From: Pseudorhodobacter sp. PARRP1
GTDB taxonomy: Bacteria > Pseudomonadota > Alphaproteobacteria > Rhodobacterales > Rhodobacteraceae
Assembly (NCBI GenBank): GCA_002256245.1
Contig: NKIU01000006.1
Location: 1 to 64,000, forward strand
Direction: 5' to 3'
DNA: 64,000 bases
Shown here: in pieces, positions 24,911-33,156 of the stretch
How the letters are laid out: each line of letters starts with the position of its first letter
Numbering within the stretch: position 1 is the stretch's first letter
Position numbers and translations under genes: made by a program
The notes under the pieces: generated by a model
What the model was told of the DNA's origin: nothing
Seen by the model: the letters and a program-made list of their open reading frames with translations, nothing else
The model's database searches: none

Positions 24911-25906
24911 TTACACCGCAAGCACGCCCTTTGCGGCAGCCAGCCGCGCGATGTTTTGCGCCACGACCGGGTCTTGCTGCGCCTGCGCATCCGCCAAGGC
25001 ATTGTCGCCCGCCATCGCCGCAACCCCCGCAAGCAAGCGGCGCACCGTGCGGATGTTGGCGGCACATTCCGCCACCGGATCAAGGCCCGAGGCATCGGGG
25101 AAGGTGTCAAAGTAAATCGCGCCGTCAAAGCCCGCGCGATGCACCTCGCGCAGCAGTTCCAGCGTGGCGAATTCGTGCACCGAGGCCACCATCAGCCCGT
25201 CATCGCGCTTGGCATAGCCGTCGTTCAGATGCAGGCCCAGCAGCTTTGATTTGCGCGCAATCAGCGCCGCGGCAAAGGCGGGCTGTTCGTCGGCGTAAAG
25301 CGAATGGGCAAAGTCGATCGTCACGCCAAGGTTTGCAGCCCCCACCTCGGCAATCGCCAGCAGCGTGGTGGCGGCATCGTTCAGGATGCTGTAAGCCCTT
25401 GGCTCGTTTGGCTTATACTCAATCGAGATCATGCAATCGGGGTCATGCGCGCAGACCTCGGCAATGCCGTCAATCTCGGCTTGCCACAGGGCTGCATAGT
25501 CGCATTGGAAGGCATAGTCATAGCCGTCCTGCCCCAGCCACAGCGTCATCATCGGCGCACCCATGGCGCGGGCGGCGTCGATGCCGCGCTTGGTCAGATC
25601 AATCGCTTCACGGCGGATAGCGGCGTCGGGGTTGGTGAAGGCCCCCAGCTTGAAGCCCGGATTGGTGTAGTAGCGCATCGCCAGACCCGACACGTTCAGC
25701 CCGCAATCGCCCACCATCCGCGCGACGGCAACCGGATCATCGCCGACATGATCGGGATAGTTCAGATCCAACTCGGTCAACCCATCGACCGTGGCGGCGC
25801 GCTGGATCATCTGCTGCAACGATGGCTTGGCACTTTGCCCCGGCCAATAGCTGGCGGCCCCCGATGCGAACGAGTTGATCCGGGTGGCAAAACGGCTTCC
25901 AAGCAT
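24911..25906 (-). CDS. Xylose-isomerase-like TIM-barrel sugar isomerase/epimerase
   Basis: A 331-residue protein of the AP-endonuclease-2/xylose isomerase-like fold. MSIEYKPNEPRAYS, GVTIDFAHSLYADEQP and LLGLHLNDGYAKRDDG supply the Glu, Asp/His and Asp residues that ligate the divalent metal in this fold. SASYWPGQS-type text near the start (ASYWPGQSAKP) and a 331-residue length suggest an L-rhamnose- or ketose-isomerase-like member rather than an endonuclease. GAGGAG lies five bases before the ATG. It is the first gene of the operon with the RpiR regulator and PfkB kinase, which suggests isomerisation followed by phosphorylation of one sugar. The substrate is unknown, and no transporter gene is nearby. 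Confidence 0.82.
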   Translation of the reverse strand: MLGSRFATRINSFASGAASYWPGQSAKPSLQQMIQRAATVDGLTELDLNYPDHVGDDPVAVARMVGDCGLNVSGLAMRYYTNPGFKLGAFTNPDAAIRREAIDLTKRGIDAARAMGAPMMTLWLGQDGYDYAFQCDYAALWQAEIDGIAEVCAHDPDCMISIEYKPNEPRAYSILNDAATTLLAIAEVGAANLGVTIDFAHSLYADEQPAFAAALIARKSKLLGLHLNDGYAKRDDGLMVASVHEFATLELLREVHRAGFDGAIYFDTFPDASGLDPVAECAANIRTVRRLLAGVAAMAGDNALADAQAQQDPVVAQNIARLAAAKGVLAV

Positions 25907-25917
25907 GGTGGTCTCCT

Positions 25918-25955
25918 CTTTACTTCACGATACAGATAAGTTTCGTGAAGTAAAG
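25918..25955. promoter_or_regulatory. Perfect 13-bp inverted repeat, RpiR operator candidate
   Basis: CTTTACTTCACGA (25918-25930) and TCGTGAAGTAAAG (25943-25955) are exact inverted copies separated by 12 bp. The left arm overlaps the ribosome-binding region of the isomerase gene (ATG at 25906). RpiR-type regulators bind such inverted repeats, and one is encoded in this operon. The repeat could alternatively form a long hairpin in the message. No U-run follows it, so it is not a simple terminator. Confidence 0.65.
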
Positions 25956-26062
25956 CCATCCTCAGCACGGAACCCTTCAGCCTGCCACAGCCATGCCGCA
26001 AAAGACTTTCACCCACAGGCAAAAGCGCCACGGGCACCACAACAAAGGCTGGGGAAAAGGGT

Positions 26063-26155
26063 GAGAGGCTGACAACGACCCAAGCGGGGCTCGTTACGGC
26101 TGCTTCCTTCCGGACCTGACCGGGTTGGCGAGGCGCTTACCCGCGCCAACCTCTC
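26063..26155 (-). ncRNA. ffs: Signal recognition particle 4.5S RNA
   Basis: On the minus strand the core GGTCAGGTCCGGAAGGAAGC is the universally conserved SRP domain IV that binds Ffh. The flanks GAGAGGTTGGC and GTCAGCCTCTC pair to close a single long hairpin of about 93 nt, the usual short form in alphaproteobacteria. A promoter with correct spacing lies directly upstream, and a T-rich stretch follows the 3' end. The RNA guides ribosomes making membrane proteins to the translocon. Ends are accurate to a few bases. Confidence 0.95.
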
Positions 26156-26162
26156 AATCGCC

Positions 26163-26191
26163 GATATAGGGTGGTGCGACCGGATTCGCAA
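26163..26191 (-). promoter_or_regulatory. Sigma-70-type promoter of the 4.5S RNA gene
   Basis: Reading the minus strand, TTGCGA (26191-26186) and TATATC (26168-26163) are separated by 17 bp, and transcription would begin about seven bases on, at the predicted 5' end of the 4.5S RNA. The spacing and agreement with the RNA end make this a convincing housekeeping promoter. Confidence 0.7.
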
Positions 26192-26230
26192 GGCTTCCCG
26201 CACCGCATCCGCGCTGCGACCCGCGCAGGC

Positions 26231-27064
26231 TTAGGGCTTGCTGCCGGCAAGGCCTTTCAGAACCCCGATGGCCGACTTCAGCGCGCCGTCCAGCCAGACC
26301 CGCCCGGCATCAACCGCCGCGACATAGGCCTGCAACGCCCCTGCCGCCGCCGGAAACTGCTGTTGCAGTTTCGGTGCCATCACATAGGCCGTCAACAACA
26401 CCACAGCCACCACCAGCATCAGCACAAAGCCAGAGCGGAAGCTTGATTTCTGCCCGCCCGTCTCGGCCATGCTATCGGAATAGGCCGCCGATTGCCCGGT
26501 GCGCTTTTCGCTGCTGGCCCGCAGGGTCGAGTTGATTTCTTCGATCTCGGGCAGCATCTCGCGCCGGGTTTGCGGCTTGGCAACCACCTCGGGCTCGCCC
26601 TTCAGCCGCGCCAGACGCCGCGCCACCGCACCCATCCCCGCAGCCGGAGGCTCCAGCCCCAGTTCGGTCTGCGTCTCAACCACCGGGGTTTCGACCTTGC
26701 GGGCCTCTACCTCGCGCGCGGCTTCCTCGCGCAGCACCGCCAGCACGCTTTCATCAATGCTGCGCAGCGCGGGTTCGGGCGCAGGCGGGCTTGGCGGCGC
26801 GTCAGGTTCGGGGACGTCGTCATGTTCGGCCCCCGTCACGACCTCCGTCGCGGCAGCCGTTACGGGCGGTATGGCAACGGCGGCGGCAATCGGCGGCGGC
26901 GCGTCAAACAGGGCTTCTTCGGCGGCCAGTTCTGCCTCGACATCCGGCGACAACTGAAACCACGCATGGCCACAGTTAGAGCATTGCACATCACGCCCGC
27001 CTTCGGGGATTGCCGCCGCATCAACCTCGTATTCCGCATCGCAATTCGGGCAAACTAGACGCAT
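26231..27064 (-). CDS. MJ0042-type zinc-ribbon membrane protein
   Basis: A 277-residue protein. The first 36 residues are a zinc ribbon (VCPNCDAEYEV and VQCSNCGHAWF, two CxxC pairs) of the MJ0042 finger-like group. A long Ala/Pro/Glu-rich linker follows, then one membrane helix near 210-232 (FVLMLVVAVVLLTAYV) and a short C-terminal tail. The zinc ribbon should be cytoplasmic. Function is not established. It is divergent from ftsE-ftsX, a neighbourhood shared with cell-envelope genes, but no direct link to division is shown. It lies 75 bp downstream of the 4.5S RNA gene in the opposite reading sense of the ftsE operon. Confidence 0.78.
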   Translation of the reverse strand: MRLVCPNCDAEYEVDAAAIPEGGRDVQCSNCGHAWFQLSPDVEAELAAEEALFDAPPPIAAAVAIPPVTAAATEVVTGAEHDDVPEPDAPPSPPAPEPALRSIDESVLAVLREEAAREVEARKVETPVVETQTELGLEPPAAGMGAVARRLARLKGEPEVVAKPQTRREMLPEIEEINSTLRASSEKRTGQSAAYSDSMAETGGQKSSFRSGFVLMLVVAVVLLTAYVMAPKLQQQFPAAAGALQAYVAAVDAGRVWLDGALKSAIGVLKGLAGSKP

Positions 27065-27226
27065 TTTTGGGGTCCGGGGTCATTTCACTGTGGAACGCAG
27101 GGAACTTGTAGCAACGAAGCAACCATTCTGGAAGCCTTTGTGGCAAATCTTGGGCCGAACCGATTGAATCCGTTGCCACCTTGGGCAATGGTGCAACGCA
27201 ATACGCCCCAGACAGGATGAAACCCG

Positions 27227-27898
27227 GTGATTGCCTTCGACAATGTGGCCTACAGCTACGGCGGGGGCGAATTGCTGTCCGAGATCACGTTGCGTCTGGC
27301 GCCGGGGTCATTTCACTTTCTGACCGGGCCATCGGGGGCGGGCAAATCCACCTTCATGAAGCTGTGCTATGGCGAGTTGCTGCCCAGCGCGGGCCGCATC
27401 ACGCTGTTTGACCGCGAAGTGCGCTCTCTCAGCCGCGATGACATTGCACTCACGCGCCGCCGCATCGGCATGGTGCAACAAGATTGCCAGTTTCTCGATC
27501 ATCTGCCGCTGGCGGCGAATGTGGCGCTGCCGCTGGTGGTGGCGGGCAAAGCCTCGGTCCCGCAGGATCTGAGCGACCTTTTGGGCTGGGTTGGCCTTGG
27601 CCAGTTGGCCGACGCCTTGCCGCCGTCCTTGTCGGGGGGAGAGCGCCAACGCGCAGCCCTTGCCCGCGCCATCATCATCGGCCCCGATGTGGTGCTGGCA
27701 GATGAGCCCACCGGCAATCTGGATTGGGAGATGTCGTTGCGGCTGCTGACCCTGCTGGTCGAGTTGAACCGCATGGGCAAGACGGTGCTGATCGCAACGC
27801 ATGATCTTAACCTGATCCGGCAGGCAAAATCGCTGGTTGCCGCACGGGTGCTGCGGATTTCCAAACGCCGGGTGCAACTTGCCGGGGCCGATCTATGA
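27227..27898 (+). CDS. ftsE: Cell division ABC transporter ATP-binding protein FtsE
   Basis: A 223-residue ABC ATPase. GPSGAGKSTF (about 35-44) is Walker A, LSGGERQRAALARA the ABC signature and VLADEPTGNLD Walker B. With FtsX it forms the divisome-associated complex that activates peptidoglycan hydrolases. The start codon is GTG at 27227 with AGGA upstream. The FtsX start overlaps its last codons by four bases (ATGA). The order ftsE-ftsX followed by plsC identifies it among the many similar ABC ATPases. Confidence 0.9.
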   Translation: MIAFDNVAYSYGGGELLSEITLRLAPGSFHFLTGPSGAGKSTFMKLCYGELLPSAGRITLFDREVRSLSRDDIALTRRRIGMVQQDCQFLDHLPLAANVALPLVVAGKASVPQDLSDLLGWVGLGQLADALPPSLSGGERQRAALARAIIIGPDVVLADEPTGNLDWEMSLRLLTLLVELNRMGKTVLIATHDLNLIRQAKSLVAARVLRISKRRVQLAGADL

Positions 27899-28797
27899 AC
27901 CTGCTGGCGCTGGTAAAACCCGACCGCAAGGCCGACAGGCAAGCCGACCGTGTGGTGCCGCCCTCGGGGCATACCGCGTGGCTGACCTCGTTCACCGCAG
28001 GGGCGATGGCATTTCTGGCGGTGTTCGCGCTGGCCTTGTCGCTGGCCGCAGGGCGGCTGGCAGACCGTTGGTCCGACGCGCTGGAACGCACGGCGACGGT
28101 GCGGCTGTCGGCCCCCGAAGACCAGATGGAGTTGCAAACCAAGGCGGTGCTGGCGATCTTGTCCACCACCCCCGGCATCGCTTCTGCCCGCGCGATGACC
28201 GATGCCGAACAGCGCGCCCTGCTCGAGCCGTGGTTCGGCCCCGATCTGCCGGTGGATGCGCTGCCGCTGCCCCGGTTGGTCGAGATCACCGAAAACGGCA
28301 CAGGCTATGACGGCGAAGGGCTGCGCCAGCGCCTTGCAGCCGAAGCCCCCGGCGCGGTGCTGGATGATCACACCCGCTGGCGCAGGCCGCTGGCGGTGGC
28401 GGCGGGGCGGCTGCGGTTGCTGGGCCTGTTGTCGATCGGGCTGATCGGCACGGCGACGGCCGCGATGATCACACTCGCCGCCAGTGCCGCCCTTGCCGCC
28501 AATGCGCAGGTCGTGCGGGTGTTGCGGCAGGTGGGCGCGCGGGACGCCTATATCGCCCGCGCCTTCGTGCGCCGCTTCACCCTGCGCGCGATTTCGGGGG
28601 CAGCGGCGGGCACCGTGCTGGGCATGATCGGCGTGGCGCTGCTGCCCTCGACCGATACCGCGGGCGGCTTTCTCACCGGGCTTGGCTTTCAGGGCTGGGG
28701 CTGGCTTTATCCGCTGGCGCTGCCACCGCTGGTGGCCGTGGTGGCCTTTGCGGCCACCCGTGCCGCCGCGTTCCGCAAACTCCGGGAGCTGACCTGA
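27895..28797 (+). CDS. ftsX: Cell division protein FtsX
   Basis: A 300-residue permease-like partner of FtsE. It has a cytoplasmic N-terminus, a membrane helix near 29-52, a periplasmic loop of about 110 residues, and three more helices (about 168-200, 232-251 and 268-291), the FtsX topology. The periplasmic loop would contact a hydrolase activator. The segment RVLRQVGARDAYIARAFVRR between helices is the coupling region to FtsE. It overlaps ftsE by four bases and plsC by one base, so all three are translated together. Confidence 0.9.
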   Translation: MNLLALVKPDRKADRQADRVVPPSGHTAWLTSFTAGAMAFLAVFALALSLAAGRLADRWSDALERTATVRLSAPEDQMELQTKAVLAILSTTPGIASARAMTDAEQRALLEPWFGPDLPVDALPLPRLVEITENGTGYDGEGLRQRLAAEAPGAVLDDHTRWRRPLAVAAGRLRLLGLLSIGLIGTATAAMITLAASAALAANAQVVRVLRQVGARDAYIARAFVRRFTLRAISGAAAGTVLGMIGVALLPSTDTAGGFLTGLGFQGWGWLYPLALPPLVAVVAFAATRAAAFRKLRELT

Positions 28798-29522
28798 TGC
28801 CCAAACCCATCCAATGGCTGCTGTCGCTGGTGTTCATTGTGCAGATGTATCTGGCGATGCTGGTGCTGGGCATCGTCTATCTGCCCTACGCCCTGCTGAA
28901 CCGCGATGGCGCGGTGGCAGCGTGCCATGCGTTCTGCACTTGGGTGCGCTTCAGCCTGCGCGCGATCTGCGGCCTGCGCACCGAAGTGCGGGGGGTCGTG
29001 CCGCAAACCGAGGTGTTGATCGCGCCAAAGCACCAAAGCTTTCTCGACATCATCCTGATCTACGGCGCGCTGCCCCGCGCCAAGTTCATCATGAAGGCCG
29101 AGTTGCGCTTTGCCCCGATCCTGGGCTGGTATGCCCTGCGCATCGGCTGCGTCCCGGTCAATCGCGGCAAACGGGGCGCTGCGATCACCAAGATGATGGC
29201 GGATGTGAAATCCGGCCTTGCGCGCCCCGGCCAGTTGATCATCTACCCGCAAGGCACCCGCACAGCCCCCGGCGAGGTGCTGCCCTACAAGATCGGCACC
29301 GCCGCACTTTACAGCCAGTTGGGCCAACCCTGCGTGCCCGTGGGCACCAATGTCGGGCTGTTCTGGCCAAAACGCGGCATCCTGCGCCATCGCGGCACCG
29401 GCGTGGTCGATTTCCTGCCCGCGATCTCGCCGGGCCTCGGCAATGCCGCGTTCATGGCCCAGCTGGAGGCTCAGGTTGAAGCCTCCTCCAACGCCCTGAT
29501 GGCCGAAGCGGGCTATAAATGA
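28797..29522 (+). CDS. plsC: 1-acyl-sn-glycerol-3-phosphate acyltransferase
   Basis: A 241-residue membrane acyltransferase that makes phosphatidic acid from lysophosphatidic acid. The N-terminal helix (LLSLVFIVQMYLAMLVLGIV) anchors it. KHQSFLDIIL contains the catalytic HxxxxD, and YPQGTRTAPGE is the glycerol-phosphate binding motif (EGTRS-like, with Q for E). The ATG overlaps the ftsX stop (TGATG). Its fusion into the ftsEX transcript ties phospholipid synthesis to a division complex at the level of expression. Confidence 0.92.
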   Translation: MPKPIQWLLSLVFIVQMYLAMLVLGIVYLPYALLNRDGAVAACHAFCTWVRFSLRAICGLRTEVRGVVPQTEVLIAPKHQSFLDIILIYGALPRAKFIMKAELRFAPILGWYALRIGCVPVNRGKRGAAITKMMADVKSGLARPGQLIIYPQGTRTAPGEVLPYKIGTAALYSQLGQPCVPVGTNVGLFWPKRGILRHRGTGVVDFLPAISPGLGNAAFMAQLEAQVEASSNALMAEAGYK

Positions 29523-29854
29523 GCACCTCTGCCGCCACCATCGACCACCTGCTTGACACCATCCCGCTGCGGCTGACCGCCCGCAAGATGTTTGGCGAAT
29601 ACGCCCTCTACCTTGACAGCATCGTGGTGGCCTTTGTATGCGACGACACCCTGTTCATCAAACCCACCCCCGGTGCCAATGCGATCCTGCCCGAGGCCCC
29701 GCGCGGCCCCGCCTACCCCGGCAGCAAGGATTACATCATAGCCGCAGAGGCGCTTGACGACCCCGAGCTTTGCGCCCGCGCCCTGCGTGCCGTCGCCGCC
29801 GATGCCCCGCCACCCAAGCCGAAAAAACCCAAAGCCGCCAAGACATCCGCCTAA
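29519..29854 (+). CDS. TfoX N-terminal domain family protein
   Basis: A 111-residue protein of the TfoX/Sxy N-terminal domain family. TARKMFGEYALYLD (about 21-34) and CDDTLFIKPT are the conserved blocks. Full-length TfoX regulates competence in gamma-proteobacteria, but stand-alone N-terminal domains like this one have no proven role. A Lys/Pro/Ala-rich tail (PPPKPKKPKAAK) ends it. It overlaps plsC by four bases (ATGA), making it the fourth gene of the ftsE-ftsX-plsC operon. Confidence 0.85.
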   Translation: MSTSAATIDHLLDTIPLRLTARKMFGEYALYLDSIVVAFVCDDTLFIKPTPGANAILPEAPRGPAYPGSKDYIIAAEALDDPELCARALRAVAADAPPPKPKKPKAAKTSA

Positions 29855-29923
29855 GCCCATCCTCTCTGCTTAAATATCCCCGCCGGAGGCTTCCGCCCTC
29901 GGCCCCATATCCAAAGGCCCGCC

Positions 29924-30565
29924 ATGCCTGCGCCACACATGCCTGCCCCCACGTGGATCACCACCCTCGACGATCTGCACGCCCATTACGGCACCCCCGG
30001 CAAACCCGCGCTGGCAAAAGTCGCAGCACATCTGACCCCGGCCTATGCCGCCTTCATCGCAGCCTCGCGGTTTTGCATCCTGTCAACGGTCGGGCCAGAG
30101 GGCACCGACGGCTCTCCGCGCGGCGATGAAGGGCCGGTGGTGGTGCCGCTGGATGCCGAAACCCTGCTTATGCCCGACTGGAAGGGCAACGAGCGCATCG
30201 ACAGCCTGCGCAACATCATCCGCGATGGCCGCGTGTCGCTGATCTTTCTGGTCGCAGGCTCCACCACCGCCGTGCGCGTCAACGGCACCGCGAAAATCAC
30301 CGCCGACCCCGATCTGCGCGCGCGGTTTGAGCGACCGAACCCTGCCGGCGCGGGCACCCAACCGCGCAGCGTCATCGTGATCCGTGTGGCCGAGGTTTAT
30401 TCGCAATGCGCCCGCGCGCTGCAACGCTCTGCCCTGTGGACAGCGCCCGATGCCGAAAACCTGCCGACGCCGGGCCAGATGCTGCAAGACGCCACCGCAG
30501 GCGCGATCAACGGTGCCGACTATGACGCCGAGCGCAGCCTGCGCGCGCATTTAGGTTGGTGGTAG
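29924..30565 (+). CDS. PPOX-type FMN-dependent flavoprotein
   Basis: A 213-residue split-barrel flavoprotein resembling the MSMEG_1061 group. FCILSTVGPEGTDGSPRGDE (about 50-69) and LLMPDWKGNERIDSLRNIIRDG are the FMN phosphate-binding strands, and AVRVNGTAKITADPDLRARF follows. It may reduce a deazaflavin-, FMN- or haem-linked substrate; the true substrate is unknown. AAAGG sits about six bases before the ATG. It lies 69 bp after tfoX and ends with a 15-bp convergent overlap with the fatty acid hydroxylase gene. Confidence 0.85.
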   Translation: MPAPHMPAPTWITTLDDLHAHYGTPGKPALAKVAAHLTPAYAAFIAASRFCILSTVGPEGTDGSPRGDEGPVVVPLDAETLLMPDWKGNERIDSLRNIIRDGRVSLIFLVAGSTTAVRVNGTAKITADPDLRARFERPNPAGAGTQPRSVIVIRVAEVYSQCARALQRSALWTAPDAENLPTPGQMLQDATAGAINGADYDAERSLRAHLGWW

Positions 30566-31171
30566 GCCGCGTCGCGCTAAGGTGCCAAACACCCAATCCC
30601 ACAAAGGACTGGTCACCCCGAAGTTATGCGCCGCGTCATGGTGATGCACCGCGTGTAACCTGATCAGCCGGCGCAGCCAGACCCGCCCGCCGCTGCCGTG
30701 GTGATGCACCACATAATGCAGCGCGACATAGGCGAGATACCCGGTCAGCACCCCCGCCATCACCGCCGCCGCCGCATCCGGCGGCAGCGCGCCACGCAGC
30801 GGCCAATAGACCAGCCCATAAAACGCCGCCACGGTCACAACGGTTGGCGTGCCATGCAAATCGCGCGGGGCGGCGTGATGCGCCAGATGAACAGGCTGCA
30901 ACAGCGGCGCGTGGTGAAAGGCAAAGCGGTGGATCAGATATTCGGCCAAACTCCAGCCAAGCAGCCCCAGCACCGCAAACGGCACCACGGCAAAGCCTGC
31001 GTCCTCGGCAACCGCCAGCCCGACACACAGCAGGATCAGCGGCGGATAGATCAGAAAATCCAAAAAAAACGCCCAAGGCGGCATGTCCGCGCTGAACATC
31101 TGCAACACCCAATCGCAGGCACGGCGCGCGCGCTGCCTCCATGGCTTTGATTGCAAGGCGTTGGGTTCCAT
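30551..31171 (-). CDS. Fatty acid hydroxylase / sterol desaturase superfamily protein
   Basis: A 206-residue integral membrane di-iron enzyme. The His clusters HRFAFHH, HLAHH, HYVVHHHG and HAVHHH ligate two irons and lie between hydrophobic segments. Members hydroxylate fatty acyl chains, carotenoids or sterols; the short length and spacing are closest to bacterial fatty acid or carotenoid hydroxylases. No carotenoid genes are nearby. Its 3' end overlaps the convergent PPOX gene by 15 bp. Confidence 0.87.
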   Translation of the reverse strand: MEPNALQSKPWRQRARRACDWVLQMFSADMPPWAFFLDFLIYPPLILLCVGLAVAEDAGFAVVPFAVLGLLGWSLAEYLIHRFAFHHAPLLQPVHLAHHAAPRDLHGTPTVVTVAAFYGLVYWPLRGALPPDAAAAVMAGVLTGYLAYVALHYVVHHHGSGGRVWLRRLIRLHAVHHHDAAHNFGVTSPLWDWVFGTLARRGLPPT

Positions 31172-31356
31172 AACTGCCGCCTGCCTATACTTTCACCGCC
31201 GCAAGGCGCGTGCCATCATGCGCCCAGATAGGCCCAGGTTGCACGACATAGCCAGAGCATACCGCAATCCTTGTCAGTTTGCTGCCTCACAAAGCTGTGC
31301 TATCCTACCAGAATTCGCATTTTTCCACGATCTTTTTTTCAGAAAGCAGATATCAG

Positions 31357-33060
31357 ATGGTGACCTTCACCCTTAACACCGACACGACCCGCGGGCTTTT
31401 TATCGGCAGCGCTGATCCCAATGTGGTTGATTGGCTGATCATCACCGGCAGCGCCTACACCGCCCCACCCGGCGAATTTGCCCTGACGATCTCGCTTGAG
31501 GATTTCACCGTTGGGGCAGAGCCAAACCATTCGATTGTCACGCTCAGCGCGTGGTCTGGTATCTTGAAATCCACCTTGTTCAGCGTCAACTACCGCGGCT
31601 ACATCGACAACGTGATCGCCAGCGCCGGGGCAGACAAGATCATCGGCCATGACGGCGGCGTGCTGGGCAACTACATTCAGGGCGACGACATTTACGATGC
31701 GGGCGGCAACGACTGGATTGACGGCAAGGCTGGCAATGACACCCTGCTGGGCACCGGCGGCTCGGATACGATCTACGGCGGCGATGGAAGCGATGCGCTT
31801 TACGGCGATTGGGATATGACCGCGCAAGATCGCGGCAACTTCATTGCCGGATCAGATCTGGTTTATGGCGGGGCGGGATCAGACTATATCTATGCCGATC
31901 AGGGCGACGACACGCTTGACGGTGGCATCGGCGCTGATGTTCTGAGTTATGCTGGCTTTTTCGACGATTTCGGCAACACCACCTTTCGTGTGACGCTTAA
32001 TCTGACAACCGGCATTGGCACGGTTTTTGGCACCGACACGTTCGACCAGACCACCTCGGTCTTCGGCACCCAAACGGTTTCCGGGTTTGAGACGATCACT
32101 CTGACCGCAGGCGATGATGTGATCTTCACGCAGACGCCGGCTTCGGTGCTGTTTCCGCCGACGCTCACGGTCAATGCCGGCGATGGCAACGACAAGCTCT
32201 ATGGCGGCACGCAACTGGATCAGTTGTATGGCGGCAACGGCAACGACACCTTGCGCGGCGGCGGTCCGGCGGACGCGAACGGTGCGTTTGACAAGCTTTA
32301 CGGTGGGGCGGGCAACGACATCTACATCCTGCTGGGTGAGGCCAACCCTGTGGAACAGGCAGGCGGGGGAACCGACCTTGTGCAGATCGCCTACCTGACC
32401 ACCTATACGCTGCTGCAAGATTTTGAAAACCTCTCGCTGCTGGTCGCCGCCGGGGCCGCCAATGGCACCGGCAACGCGCTGGCCAACACCATCCTCGGCA
32501 ACGGCTTTGACAATCGGTTGCTGGGCATGGCGGGCCATGACCTGCTGTCGGGCGGCTTGGGCAATGATTACCTTGATGGCGGGATCGGAAACGACACTCT
32601 GATCGGCGGGGACGGCAATGACCGCACGTTTGGAAGTGCAGGCAACGATTCGCTGAACGGCGGGGTGGGCAACGATTCGCTTTACGGTGGTGCCGGGAAT
32701 GACACGCTGCAAGGCAGCGCAGGGGATGATCTGGTGCAGGGCGGCATGGGGCGCGATGATCTGTATGGCGGGGCTGGCGCAGACCGCTTCATTTTCGCCA
32801 GCGCGGCAGAGGCCGGATTGGGCAGTCTAAGCGACCGCATCATCGGCTTTGTCAGCCACGAAGACCGCCTTAACCTGAAAGCCATCGCGGCGGGGCAAAC
32901 TTATATCGACAGCAATCCGTTTAACGGCCACGCAGGCCAAGTGCGCTATGATGCGACGACGGGCATCCTGCAGGGCGATCTCAACGGCGATAGTTTCGCA
33001 GATTACGAGATCAGCCTTGGCATCGGCACCGTCTTGGTCGCAGGCGATCTCTTCTTGTAA
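31357..33060 (+). CDS. RTX calcium-binding repeat protein with M10-type C-terminal domain
   Basis: A 567-residue secreted-type protein. Residues 1-110 have no recognised fold. Nonapeptide repeats GGxGxDxxx begin near 115 and recur near 270-310 and 395-478 (for example GGAGADRF), forming calcium-dependent beta-rolls. The last 90 residues resemble the serralysin C-terminal domain and end in hydrophobic LVAGDLFL, typical of type I secretion signals. No protease active site (HExxH) is present. The ATG at 31357 was chosen because the upstream 26 codons look non-coding. No ABC/HlyD secretion genes lie in the window. Likely an extracellular or surface protein of unknown role. Confidence 0.85.
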   Translation: MVTFTLNTDTTRGLFIGSADPNVVDWLIITGSAYTAPPGEFALTISLEDFTVGAEPNHSIVTLSAWSGILKSTLFSVNYRGYIDNVIASAGADKIIGHDGGVLGNYIQGDDIYDAGGNDWIDGKAGNDTLLGTGGSDTIYGGDGSDALYGDWDMTAQDRGNFIAGSDLVYGGAGSDYIYADQGDDTLDGGIGADVLSYAGFFDDFGNTTFRVTLNLTTGIGTVFGTDTFDQTTSVFGTQTVSGFETITLTAGDDVIFTQTPASVLFPPTLTVNAGDGNDKLYGGTQLDQLYGGNGNDTLRGGGPADANGAFDKLYGGAGNDIYILLGEANPVEQAGGGTDLVQIAYLTTYTLLQDFENLSLLVAAGAANGTGNALANTILGNGFDNRLLGMAGHDLLSGGLGNDYLDGGIGNDTLIGGDGNDRTFGSAGNDSLNGGVGNDSLYGGAGNDTLQGSAGDDLVQGGMGRDDLYGGAGADRFIFASAAEAGLGSLSDRIIGFVSHEDRLNLKAIAAGQTYIDSNPFNGHAGQVRYDATTGILQGDLNGDSFADYEISLGIGTVLVAGDLFL

Positions 33061-33073
33061 CCGCGCAAACGGA

Positions 33074-33113
33074 AAAGGGTTAAGTTTGCGTAAACGGCAA
33101 AACTTAACCCTTT
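33074..33113. terminator. Bidirectional terminator between the RTX gene and accA
   Basis: AAAGGGTTAAGTTT (33074-33087) and AAACTTAACCCTTT (33100-33113) form a perfect 14-bp stem with a 12-base loop, placed between two convergent genes. A T-rich stretch follows on the plus side (TTTGTTTTC), and A-rich DNA precedes it, so it can serve both strands. Confidence 0.8.
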
Positions 33114-33156
33114 GTTTTCGCGCCTGTATTTCAAGGTCCCGCGTTGGGACCACCCA

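Noticed and set aside
29870-29897. TTAAATATCCCCGCCGGAGGC-like intergenic motif after the tfoX-like gene
   Set aside because: It resembles intergenic sequences frequent in Rhodobacterales, but the stem is only four base pairs and one copy cannot show a repeat family.
31700-32790. Periodic DNA resembling a tandem or CRISPR-like array
   Set aside because: The periodicity comes from GGxGxD nonapeptide codons in an intact RTX gene. Units diverge at DNA level and there are no spacers.
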